A program made the translations under genes and the position numbers. This document shows positions 33,353 to 43,566 of a stretch of DNA of 64,000 nucleotides, in pieces. The notes below the pieces were generated by a model that was given only the letters and a program-made list of their open reading frames with translations, was not told the DNA's origin and ran no database searches. Source of the DNA: Hygrocybe punicea (lineage: Eukaryota; Basidiomycota; Agaricomycetes; Agaricales; Hygrophoraceae); NCBI GenBank assembly GCA_963556145.1, contig OY744467.1, positions 558,001 through 622,000 of the forward strand, in the 5' to 3' direction. Each line of letters opens with the position of its first letter. Position 1 is the first letter of the stretch.

Positions 33353-33925
33353 TGTAGAGGCTCCGGGCCGTCTGGACCCGAATCCTCTTCATATCCCACA
33401 TCGTCCCCGTCCATTCCCATTCATGTATCGTTGATTCCACCCATTTCCGGTCGTTTCCATCGATTCCGCTCCGGATTCCGCCTCCGGATTCGTTCCTACA
33501 TGCACTGCAATGTCTCTAACGACCCAGAATCAGTACGTTTATAATGTATCTACGTTTCCCGTCTCCTAGTACATAGCATTCCTCCACTCCACTCCACTCC
33601 TATCAGTTACAGCCTTCACTTGTAGTACATAGTTACTACAGCACAGGATCACTCCCAGTAGTATAAAAGATGTACCCTTATACTACAAACTATATAGAAA
33701 ATACAGGTTATCGCTCCCCTTCAGTTCTATTTCTTAGTCCTTGCTTCGTATCGTCTCCATATTAGTCTTCGTACTCCACTCCCTTCACTTCCCCTCTGAT
33801 CCGGAACCCCGGATTCGGGTTGGATTGACTAGACTACATAGACACTAAACTCCTCTGATCACTTCTTAGCTGATCACCACTTTCGTAGATTCCCATTCGG
33901 GTCTACAACAGAACTCGCCGTCACA
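33353..33925 (+). repeat. 3' long terminal repeat
   Basis: 573 bp copy of 29002-29574, ending CGTCACA just before GCGGT, which repeats the sequence left of the 5' LTR. Confidence 0.9.
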
Positions 33926-34120
33926 GCGGTGCATGCAAACCCGGTCAACCCAGGGGCAACCCGGGGGCGAAACCCGCCAGCACCTGGACCCTTACCTGCC
34001 GTTGACCGGGTTTGGCGGGTCCAGGCCCGGGTTGGATTTTTTAGACCCCCGGGTTACCCGTGTTAAACCCTAGTTGACGGCTGTTTTGCTGATGAACACT
34101 GGCTATGCTCGACCAAAGTA

Positions 34121-34129
34121 TATATAAAT
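34121..34129 (+). promoter_or_regulatory. TATA box of the truncated receptor gene
   Basis: TATATAAAT lies 33 bases before the ATG at 34162. Confidence 0.5.
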
Positions 34130-34161
34130 GCGCGCAGCCTCATGAGCGCTGAATCCAGGCT

Positions 34162-34317
34162 ATGGACACCCCAACGTTATACGACTTCCCAACGCAACTC
34201 GGACTCGGCCTCATTTTCATTGTCCAATCAGCCAGCATATCTGCACTCACAGTGACTGGGCTGCTGCTTTACATCGTGGTGCGTATGTCAGTTTCTGGGG
34301 AGCCTGCATCAGGAAAT
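34162..34317 (+). pseudogene. First exon of a 7-TM receptor, truncated by a transposon
   Basis: From ATG at 34162: MDTPTLYDFPTQLGLGLIFI, then SASISALTVTGLLLYIVV, which is a first membrane helix with the SALxVTGLLLYI pattern of fungal receptors. A donor-like gtgcgt follows the helix near 34280. The coding sequence runs into an inverted-repeat element at about 34318, and no later receptor exons appear on the far side (39.1 kb onward). With its TATA box intact, the stub could still be transcribed into the element. The family assignment rests on one helix, so it is moderate. Confidence 0.5.
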
Positions 34318-34589
34318 GGGGTTCGGTCTTATCCCGCCTTAGTCAGCTCTTAGTCAGCACTTAGCTGTCTTAGAGCATCTTAAGCACTAAGATGACTAAG
34401 ATGAAATTAAGTAGGTCTCTCTGCTTGAATGACTTAAATCTGACTTATTGTCGACTTATCAATCTTAAATAGTACTTATTCTTCTATTATTTCACTTAGA
34501 ATGGATATTTGCAGAAATCAATAAAATATATTACTATTATATTAACTACAGGACAAGTACAGTATGTTCGAGTAATGCCACACCCAGTA

Positions 34590-35640
34590 TCCAGCTGGTG
34601 CTGCTACTGCTGCCGCCGCCGTGCTGCTAACGGTGGTGCTGCGGCTGCTGGTGATGCCATGCTGGTGGTGCTAGTGGTGCTGGTGTTGCCGCCACCGCCA
34701 TGCTGGTGCTGGTGGTGCCGCCGTTTCTGGTGGTGGTCGTAGCGTAGCCGCCGTTGCTGGTGGTGGTGGTGTTGCAGCCGTTGCATTGCTGCCACTGGTG
34801 GTGGTGCCGCCATTTCTGGTGGTGGTCGTAGCGTAGCCGCTGCCGCTGTGACGGTGCTGGTGTTGGTGTTGGTGCTGCTGCTGCTGCTGTGCTGGTGGTG
34901 GTGCCACCGTTTCTGGTGGTGGTCATAGCATAGCCACTGCCGCCGTGCTGGTGCTGGTGCTGATTCTGGTGCTGGTGGTGCTGGTGGTCCTACCGCCGTC
35001 GTGTGCTATTGCTGGTGGTTCTACTGCCGTGGTGGGCTATTGCTGGTGGTGCTACCGACATGATGGAGCTGGTGCTGGTGGTGGTCATAGCGTAGCCGCC
35101 ATTGCTGGTGGTTGTGGTTGTGGGGGTCGCAGCATAGCTGCCGTTGCTGGTGGTCGTGGTCGTGGTGTTGCAGCTGTTGCGTTGCCGCCACTGGTGGTGG
35201 TGGTGCCGCTGTTTCTGGTGGTGGTCATAGCGTAGCCGCTGCCGCCGTGATGGTGCTGGTGTTGTGTTGGTGCTGGTGTCGCCGCTGGTGGTACTGGTGG
35301 TTCTACCACCATGGTGTGCTAGTGCTGGTGGTGCTACCGATGTGATGGTGCTGGTGCTGGTGGTGCCGTTTCTGGTGGTGGTCGTAGTGTAGCCACCGTT
35401 GCTGGGGCAGTGGTGGTGGTGGTGGTGGTGTTGCAGCCGTTGCGTTGCTATCACTGGTGGTGGTGTTGCCGCTATTATGTCGCCGCTGGTGGTGGTGGTG
35501 GTGATGTTGCCGCTGTTGCATCGCTGTCGGCACCAGTGGTGGTGGTGGTGGTGTTGCAGCCATTCCATTGTGGTGGTGGTGCCGCCGTTGGGTCTTCGCC
35601 ATGGTCACTGGTGGAGAAGGAGGTTGTGGCGGTCGTTTAA
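34590..35640. repeat. GGT/GCT-rich minisatellite
   Basis: At least five copies of TTTCTGGTGGTGGTCGTAGC (variants) followed by GTAGCC, at about 34719, 34811, 34909, 35210 and 35368, with a related copy near 35080, embedded in GTG/CTG runs. On the minus strand it encodes repeated YATTTTRNGG-like peptides. Frames are open on both strands because of composition. A gtaagc donor follows MYTVHFNNK at 35683 on the minus strand, so a spliced repeat protein is conceivable but unproven. Confidence 0.7.
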
Positions 35641-36056
35641 GAGAGGTAGCGCTTACCTTGTTGTTAAAATGAACCGTGTACAAATAAAGCCAAAGTTTGG
35701 ACTTAGAGAAATTTTCGAATTGCCACTTCGATGTATATTACATAATCATCCACACTGAACTATGAAAAAGTGTTAAGGAAGCAAAAAGGGTAAAGACAAT
35801 GGAATATATGAAAAGTAAAAAAAGTCTTAAGAAAAATAAAAACACAAAGTAAAAGTGTATGTTACTTAGTGCCTTAGATATACTTAGTCTACTTATCGGA
35901 CACTTAGTTTACTTTGAGCTCGTTCGGCTACCCCAAATTAGATCCACATCGCCTTGGAAGTGAGGAATATGCCGGTTTATGTTAGGCGGAGATTCAAACT
36001 TATGGCAGGCAGCACTTGTATCTAATTGATATGATTCCTCGTTGAGAGTCTCTCTC

Positions 36057-37426
36057 ATGGACCACCAACAACGACTTGAAATGTGGCGACGCATTCACCA
36101 TATCGTCCTCCTTGTTGTTAGTATCATCTTGAGTGCTACCGCTGGCATCATAGAAACAGTATATTCTCGGCACCAGTATCACACATCTGCCCTCTCCGGT
36201 TATGCCTGGGTCCTCGAACTGCTCACCGGCCACCCAGAACGCATCCGGTGTGAATTAGGCATGCATAAACATGTCTTCCTTGCCATCATAGATGAGCTTC
36301 GTGAACTTGGATACAGAGATTCTCGTTCTGTCACCCTGGAAGAGCAACTGGCGATTTTCCTATACATTTCTGTCACTGGATTGTCGATCCGGCATGCAGG
36401 TGAACGTTTCCAACATGCAAACGAGACGATGTCAAGGTAAGTTGCCATTCTGATCATAAAAAAAAGATCTCAAGCCTTTTTGGCAGATATTTCCGCAAAA
36501 TGCTAAATATATTCTCTTCTGCACCCCTCTATACACGACATGTTCGTCAACCGAAAGCACAGGACCATGTTCCTTCCAAGATACGCCAAAACCCCAAGTT
36601 TTACCCATATTTTAAGGATGCAGTAGGAGCCTTGGACGGCTCTCACATCCACAGCGCCCCACAAGCATCCGAGCGAGCATTCCACCGCAACCGCAAAGGC
36701 TTCCTCTCTCAAAACTGTTTATTTGGTTGTTCCTTTGATTTAAAGTTCATCTATTCGCTCACTGGCTGGGAAGGCGCCACAACGGATGCCCGGTTGTTTG
36801 AAGACGCAACAACCCACAATCTACATATCCCACCTGGTAAATACTTCTTAGGCGATGGAGGTTTCCCAGCACATCCATCCCTACTCATTCCATATCGCCA
36901 TGAGTGATATCACCTTGCCGAATGGGGTCGGTCTCGTCTTCGGTAGTTTATTTTTACTTTTAACTGTATATGATACTAATGTTGCTAAATTAGACCTACA
37001 AATAAATGGGAGCTCTTCAATCTTCGACATTCATCGGCCCGCAACATTATCGAGCGGATCTTTGGCGTTCTGAAACGCCGTTTCCGCATCCTCCTCATTG
37101 CACCTGAGTACAACATGGATATTCAAGCTCGAATCCCATCAGCCCTCTGTGTGATCCACAATTGCATCCGTGAACATGATCCTGAAGAAGGACCGCTTGA
37201 AAGCAACACTTTCCTCGATCGCGCACACTTTGCCGCAGACGCTGGTGTTGGAGGGGCAGATGAACCTGTGGAGACATTACATCACCAGCGCCGCGAAAAT
37301 ATTGCAGACGCTATGTGGGCAGACTATCAACGCGTGCTCGCAGAGAGGCAATTGGCAGGAGACGAGCCACTATCTACTGAGAGCGAATTCTCATGTGTCT
37401 CGGATTCGGCGGAGGAAGAGGAATAG
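36057..37426 (+). CDS. PIF/Harbinger DDE transposase, one in-frame TGA
   Basis: Exons 36057-36436, 36487-36942 and 36994-37426 join in frame to 422 codons (gtaagt...ggcag; gtagtt...attag). The N-terminus is helical (MDHQQRLEMWRRIHHIVLLV), then LFYISVTGLS-like recognition helices. The DDE triad sits in VGALDGSHIH (D1), WEGATTDARLFED (D2) and RNIIERIFGVLKRRFRIL (E). It cuts and pastes the element. TGA at 36905-36907 falls between PYRHE and YHLAEWGRSRLR, where Arg (CGA) is expected. Apart from that stop the gene looks complete. Confidence 0.87.
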
Positions 37427-37726
37427 TCATCTGCCTATATACAATCATGCGCATAGTCTTTCTCATTGCCGCTCTATGTTTCTTTTTTTCTGCCGTTATG
37501 CTTCTTTTTTTCTGCCGCTATGCTTCTTTTTTTCTGCTGCTATGTTTCTTTCTTTCTGCTGCTGTTTCTTTGTCTGTTTTTTTTCTTTTCTGCCGCTGTT
37601 TTTTTTGCTTCTCAAAATTAATGGAGATGTCTGTCAAACAAATCACATAAACTGAGAAAAAAAGTACACGGTGGGAGATACACGACAAGATACACAGTAC
37701 AAGATACAAGCTATGGGTATAATGAC

Positions 37727-38813
37727 CTACGGATGTTTGGCAAGGTAGTCCGCAATCCACTGACGCCGGAAGTCCTCATCCTTAATCATGACAAACGTAG
37801 TTGCAGCCGACATGTTGTCCGTAAATACTGAAGCAAGCGCTATTTTTTGTTCCATTGATAGGTCCAGAACTTCTTCGAGCATCTGCAGCGCTTGGAGTCG
37901 CCGTGCCTCCCGTGGATCCTCCATATTGATGTTAATCGACTTCTCAAGAGTCTCCGTGAGGTGATTGATGGACCCTTGCATGCCATGAATGGCCGTTGCA
38001 GGGGTCACTCGACTTGACTTTGAGCCAGAGGTGTCAGCTTTGCTTTGCTGGGACCTTTTCGATGTTTCCGAGATGAGTGAGACTTGTGAGTTATTAGCCG
38101 ATAACCCCTCTTGAAGGGCATCAAGCTTGCGTTTGCTGCTGTTTATTGATGATGGGGGGGTGAGAAGGGGGCCTTCTATATCCTCATCCTCGTCCACCAG
38201 ATCCACCACACAGGATGATCCACCCTCCTTGTCCTTGTGAGTATCAGAAGAAGAAGTTGCGGCAGGCCGGAAGACACGAGAACCTCGTGGTGCATTCATT
38301 GGGATGATTGTCTGCATTTTATCGTAGTAGATCCACCCTTTGTTGCAGAATGGCCACATGATAGGCTGTAAAGATGATGAATAAGAAGACTCCAAATGAG
38401 TTTTAAGGGAATTAATACCTTGTTCGTCGTGTAGGTATTCCAAACATCCTGGGCAGCTGCACCATCTATTCCAGCACCAGCTGCATTGTCCCAGTGAAAC
38501 CCTAATGTGCCTCGATACGTTTCAATCGCTTGGTATGTCTGCTTCAGCTGTGGAATATGTCAGGAATGTTTCAACTGACGTGTTTGTTACTTACCCCAGA
38601 CCATTTCGTCTTGATTGTCTTGGCAGTCTTGACCAGGCCCCGGTTTAGAAGAGGTGCAATATGTTTAGCTGCATTATTGAAGGAGGCGGCCTTGAAGTTC
38701 CCCCCATCTCCTGCCTCTGCCCGGTGCTCAACCAGATAATCAACCAGTGCAGTGGTCTCTGCCTCGGTCCAGACAGTTACTTCCTTTTTCTCCGTTGCAG
38801 GGAGGGCAGCCAT
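37727..38813 (-). CDS. Harbinger Myb/SANT-like DNA-binding protein
   Basis: Exons 38813-38595, 38547-38419 and 38365-37727 join in frame to 328 residues. Residues about 8-100 form the Myb/SANT-like domain (VTVWTEAETTALVDYLVEHR, NRGLVKTAKTIKTKWSG, LKQTYQAIETYRGTLGFHWD). PFCNKGWIYYDKMQTIIP follows. The rest is acidic and Ser-rich with a helical C-terminus (LDLSMEQKIALASVF). In this superfamily the second protein binds the ends and imports the transposase to the nucleus. An ATG at 38912 in frame would add 33 residues; I chose 38813 because the conserved part begins there. No stops. Confidence 0.83.
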
Positions 38814-39239
38814 GAGGATGGTGGTAAGTTGAGAGAAGAGAGCAGCGATGGCCACTACGCCAGTCCAGACACGCCGCCTTTGCTGTAATCGATGGCTGGT
38901 TGATTCCGCCATGAAGGTTTGAATAGTTTGAATCTCCGCCTAACATAAACCGGCATATTCCTCACTTCCAAGGCGATGTGGATCTAATTTGGGGTAGCCG
39001 AACGAGCTCTTAGCCTCTTATGGCTTGTGATTAAGTCAGCTAAGTCAAATAAGTCAAAACCCCATTTACTGATCTTTTCTGATCTTTTCGCCTTCGGGGT
39101 TAGTACAACGCGCTGGTGCTTCGCAAATGGTCCTTGGAAACTCATGCCCACTATTACTTCCTGAACCTCCTGGTCCGACTTGTTCGAAGCGCTTGGTGAG
39201 CGAGAAGTATGGTATGATCTCACAGAAATCTAACACAGT

Positions 39240-41745
39240 GTTAGGTGGAATCCTCACCGTTAAATGGGCCGCTCTCGAAACCGGTGAATCCGTTAGTCCA
39301 GAAACACACAGAGACATCTGGATATTCTTCAAGAAGAGTTTTGACGACGTTAGGCCGGAGGTTGGCATGGTATCTACGTGGCCAGGAAAACCTGCAATCG
39401 ACCGATTGACGGAGCGTGCCGCTGGACTTTTCATCTGGGCGAAGACTGCAATGGCTTTCATGGAAGAAAAGCGGGGGAATCCCGCCGATAAAGTTGAACT
39501 CATTCTTGCTGGTGATATGGGTAGGCGAAGTGACAATATCGACACGCTTTACCGACAAATTTTTCTTCGATGATGTTGACGACAATGCATTCGAGCTGTT
39601 CAGAGCGGTTGTAGGCACCATCATCATTGCTAAAACCCTACTCCATCGCGATGATCTCAAGCATTTCCTGGGAAGATTTGACGAGGAGGATGACAGGCAA
39701 ATCAGAATCATTCTCCGCAGTTTGTCGTCTGTCTTAGAATTCGACGGTTTGCTTGGCCTGAAGCATATTTCATTCGCCGAATTCCTGACCGACCCAGAAC
39801 GATGTCACGACCATCGCAGAACAAACTACATCATAATCTAGCACTCAGGTGCCTCTGGACCATGAAAACGGAACTCAGGTTCAACATCTGCGCAATAGAG
39901 ACATCTCACATCCATAACGATGATGTGGTGGGTTTATCAGAACGAATAATGGCGATGGTGCCAACTCGATTACAATTCTTGTCGGTTTTGGGCTTCTCAC
40001 CTCTGCGATACAACAATTGAGCAAAGTGGTTACGATGCACTATTGAATGAGGTCAAAGGCCTCTTTCATGTGCGTTTCCTCTACTGGTTGGAATTCATGA
40101 GCTTAATCAAAGAGGTTTCAGCGTCGTTGATAGCGGTGCTGACTGTGGCTCAGTTGCAGGAGATCAAGGTAAATGTTTTATTTATTCTCGGAATCTGTAC
40201 TACTCCATTGACGTTGTTGTCACAGAACATCGACCCAGAGCTGTCAGACTTCGCGAACGATGCCAGCCGATTCATTGCAAACTTTCACACACCAATCTCG
40301 GAAAGTACGCCGCATATTTACTTATCCGCGTTGCCATTCTCGCCGCAGAAATCCGTGATCTCGAAACAGTTCAGTGTACAATGTTCAGAGACGCTGTCTG
40401 TTGTTATGGGTCTATGATCATTTGCCCCCACTCGTCAACATATTGACAGGCCACACAGATTACGTCTGCTCGGTCGCATATTCGCCCGATGGGAAGCGCA
40501 TCGTTTCAGGATCCGAGACGATTCGGGTGTGGGATGTTGAAACCGGCCAGATTGTGGCTGGTCCCCTTGAAGGCCACACTGGTTACGTCTCGTCGGTTGC
40601 ATACTCGCCGAGCGGGAGGCGCATCGTTTCAGGACTACACGGTTCGGGTGTGGGATATCGAAACTGGTCAGATTGTGGCTGGTCCCTTTGAAGGCCACAC
40701 AGGTTCCGTCTTGTCAGTTGCATATTCGCCAGACGGGAAGCGCGTCGTTTCAGGATCCGATGATATGACAGTTTGGGTGTGGGATGTCGACACTGGCCAC
40801 ATCATGATTGGTCCCCTTGAAGGTCATACTGATTACGTCTCGTCAGTTGCATATTCGCCGGACGGAAAGTGTGTCATTTCAGGATCTGACGACAAGACGA
40901 TTCGAATGTGGGATGTCGAGACTGGTCAGATTGTGACTGGTCTCTTTGAAGGTCACACAGATTACGTCTCATCAGTTGCGTATTCGCCGGACGGGAAGCG
41001 GCTCGTTTCAGGATCCGACGACAAGACGATTCGGGTATGGGACGTTGAGGCTGGCAAGATCGTGGCTCGTCCCCTTGAAGGCCACACATGTCAGTTGCAT
41101 ATTCGCCGGACGGGAAGCGTGTTGTTTCAGGATCATCCGACAAGACTGTTCGAGTGTGGGATGTCCAGACCGGCCGGTCCGTGGCTGGTCCGCTTACGGC
41201 CACACAGGTTACGTCTCGTCAGTTGTATATTCTCCGGACGGGATGTGTGTCGTTCCAGGATCCTCCGACACGACGGTTCGGGTGTGGGATATCGAAGCTG
41301 GCCAGATTGTAGCTGGTCCCTTTGAAGGCACACAGATCACGTCACGTCAGTTGCTTATTCGCCGGACGGGAAACGCGTCGTTTCAGGATCTGACGACAAG
41401 ACGGTTCGGGTGTGGGATGTCGAGACTGGCCAGATCATTGCGGGTCACCTTGAAGGCCGCAGGAGTTATGTCATGTCAGAGACAGTACGGGAGGATGTTG
41501 AAACCAGCAATGGCGACATGGTGGGTCTGCATTCTATAGGTGGTCCCACTGCATTCTCCACTTCTCATCAAAACTCTAATGGCTGGGCTTGCACATCTGG
41601 TGTTGACAACCCTTCCCTCTTGTTCTGGGTGCCACCCCATACCCGACAAGGCCTGTGCGATGTCAAGACGCTACACATTCTAGGTGTCCGCAACACCCGG
41701 TTGGACCTGAGTCGATTCATGCACGGCACTTCTTGGACACGCTGT
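39240..41745 (+). pseudogene. C-terminal half of a NACHT-WD40 NLR, frameshifted
   Basis: It starts at LETGESVSPETHRDIW, the segment that follows the NACHT region in Agaricomycete NLRs. It continues through RLTERAAGLFIWAKTAMAFM, DNIDTLYRQI (frame jump near 39565), VLEFDGLLGLKHISFAEFLT and YLSALPFSPQKSVISKQF, then about eight WD40 repeats (40440-41450). Repeats read GHTDYVCSVAYSPDGKRIVS and DKTIRVWDVETGQIVAGPLE. One-base losses break repeats near 40640, 41085, 41200 and 41330. The tail WVPPHTRQGLCDVKTLHILG to GTSWTRC ends near 41745. The WD40 units, about 126 bp each, are very similar to each other, as in NLRs under repeat-exchange diversification. Confidence 0.83.
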
Positions 41746-42549
41746 CATCCTCACCCTTTCACTGACATACCAACTGCTGTACAGTTGCTGGTAAAAGATG
41801 TCAACTCCCAGTCTCCCACCCATATTCTACAGCGCTCTGGAATCCTTTTGGGCTCGATATAGTTTCATTTGTGCTGATGCCATTGATTACAATTTGCTTC
41901 TATTTTTTTTTTTTTTGTCAATTTTATTGTCCCGCAGGGTTGTACCCCGGATGTTACATGTGAGCAATAAAGTATTTTAAAAATTGGGATCCATCCCAAA
42001 TCCTGCACCTCTGGTTTGTGAATGTGATCACGATGGAGTAAGTCCCCTGTGGCCCCAGCATTTCCAATGCTGTTTTAGATGCCTGACCTGACTGTTGAGG
42101 GTGCCCAATGGTGCTAGTGAGGGGTGCTGTGTAGGGGGGTCTTGACCATATAGGTGCTCGGCTGCTGGAGCAGGCATGCACGAGGAAGATGGGGCTGCAG
42201 GGTGGAGAAGGTATGGTATGTGGGTGATTGTCTGATGGTGTTAGGTTGATCGGTGTGATTGTCGATAAGATTGGGTGGGTGTGGGGTGGCGAGGATCTTG
42301 ATGTGAGCGAGCATGTGTGGGGGTGGAGTGTTGTTAGTGATGGTGATGGTGGTGCTGTTGAACATTGGAGTTAGTTAGGTATTGATCAGGATGCGGATGT
42401 CACTGAAGGAATCTTTCAGTCTGCCTGTGTGGCGCACATATTTTATCAGCTCTGACATCGGGAAAACGTGGACGAAATGACATGAGATTATAAATGATTA
42501 GCAGATAAATTATTTGAATAATATATATAACTATTATACATTGTCTGGT
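41746..42549. other. Unassigned, with poly-T tract and GTG-rich stretch
   Basis: A T13 run lies at about 41905-41917 and a GT/GGT-rich stretch at 42200-42365. I see no gene here. Confidence 0.4.
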
Positions 42550-43110
42550 AATGGAAGATATAGGACAGTCGAGTTTGCAGAAACTGCAAAGTGTGCCAGA
42601 ATGAGTGAAATGACTATGTGGTACAAGACTTGCCAAAATTTGCCAAATATGTAAGTCTGGTAGCTCTCATCATACCTAGCAGAATTAGATACCTGGTAGC
42701 ATGCGTCTGAATTACAATACTTGCTTGGATGGACATGAAACCGAAATATATATCTGCATTTATAAAAGACAGTAGAGTTTGCAGAAATGGCAAAGTCTGC
42801 CAGACGGAGCAAAATGACAATATAATATAAGAGTCGCAGGCAGTGGTCGGCATATTAAGCATGGCAGGCGTGATAGGATCTACCTGAATGGCAGTACTTG
42901 CCCAGATCAACAAGAAGGACATCAAACAGAAATATCTATCTGCATTTATAAAAGACAGTAGAGTTTGCAGAAATGGCAAAGTCTGCCGGATGGAGCAAAA
43001 TGACAGTGTAATACAAGAGTCGCACGTAGCGATCGGCATATTAAGTATGACAGGTGTGATAGGTCCCACCTGGCTGGCAGTACTTGCCCAGATCAACAAG
43101 GAAGACATGA
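42550..43110. repeat. Tandem repeat, about 190-205 bp unit, three copies
   Basis: GAGTTTGCAGAAA anchors copies at 42571, 42775 and 42961. Each continues with GCAAAGT.TGCC, a GGCATATTAAG block and TACTTGCCCAGATCAACAAG. Copies 2 and 3 are the most alike. A weakly related stretch continues to about 43300. Confidence 0.7.
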
Positions 43111-43566
43111 ATCTGAAGACAGTTACCTACCCAGATAATATCAAATAGCATTGGTGAAAATTACAAGCTTGATAGCGTTGATATGAAGCATATTAAGCTG
43201 TCAGATGTTGTAAGAATGGCAAATTCGATCAGATACAACTGTATGACATTGCTTGTCCAGATATGTCAGAATGCCGGTTGGGATCAGTTTGCACCTGAAC
43301 CAGAGATATGGATGAGTTAGCACAAGGCTTACTGTTGCAGGTATTGCATGGTAAGAACCAGCCGGCTTGGACGAATAGCGTCGGAAGCTTCCTGCAATTC
43401 AGCGTCTTCACAGCTGTCATCTGAATGGCACCATAGATGAACAAATGGGATGGATTTCCTGATGTATGCTACATTTGGAATCTTATCAACATATGGTACT
43501 ACATTGCAAATCTAATCAAATGGTAAAAATTACGTTCCCCAGGCCCTATCCCACTAACTGAGGTGA

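Larger units (their letters stand above)
29002..33925 (+). mobile_element. Nonautonomous LTR retrotransposon with antisense cargo gene
   Basis: Two direct 573-bp LTRs (29002-29574 and 33353-33925), starting TGTAGAGGCTCC and ending CGTCACA, differ at only a few sites. GCGG (or GCGGT, depending on border choice) flanks the element. A primer-binding-like TGGAGCCCACCGCGAG follows the 5' LTR at 29577. Inside are a gag frame in sense (29769-31448) and a three-exon gene in antisense (33067-31521). No protease, RT, RNase H or integrase is present. It therefore depends on enzymes of another element. LTR similarity suggests recent activity. It sits within the hAT element at 28.1-34.1 kb. Confidence 0.88.
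28066..34072. mobile_element. hAT-type element with a nested LTR retrotransposon, 8-bp target duplication
   Basis: The left end is TAAAGTTTAACACGGGT and the right end ACCCGTGTTAAACCCTA, an imperfect inverted pair. The direct repeat GTTGACGG flanks it exactly (28058-28065 and 34073-34080). Subtracting the LTR element leaves about 1.08 k of hAT sequence. The left part has dispersed ACCCG/CGGGT palindromic motifs (28066-28205), an intron-like gtaagt...ttgcag at 28212-28248, and a long CAG/CAA trinucleotide block. No transposase is visible, so it was mobilised in trans. It inserted just upstream of the promoter of a receptor gene now truncated at 34.3 kb. Confidence 0.83.
35916..39009. mobile_element. 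PIF/Harbinger transposon, two genes, nearly intact
   Basis: Inverted repeats of about 84 bases begin GAGCTCGTTCGGCTACCCC at 35916 and end with its complement at 39009; they look identical or nearly so. The flanks TTT (left) and TTA (right) are an imperfect version of the TWA target of this superfamily, though CTT at both sides is an alternative. Two convergent genes, a DDE transposase (plus) and a Myb/SANT-like protein (minus), are the standard Harbinger pair. It is inserted in the CTTAG-repeat element. Confidence 0.88.
34318..39063. mobile_element. Inverted-repeat element with CTTAG subterminal repeats, host of a PIF/Harbinger insertion
   Basis: The left end is GGGGTTCGGTCTTAT and the right end is the complement of GGGGTTTTGACTTAT; AAAT/ATTT continues the pairing outside. 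Both ends carry many CTTAG, GACTTA and ACTTAT motifs (34338-34500; 35868-35915 and 39010-39055). Without the inner Harbinger copy it is about 1.65 kb. Its centre is a GGT/GCT minisatellite. No transposase of its own, and no target duplication could be settled. Confidence 0.55.

Noticed and set aside
34599..35640. His/Thr-rich minus-strand and Val/Gly-rich plus-strand frames as genes
   Set aside because: They are minisatellite translations open in most frames; only the repeat itself is annotated.
42550..43110. CRISPR-like array
   Set aside because: Units are about 190-205 bp, contiguous and without unique spacers, in a eukaryotic genome.
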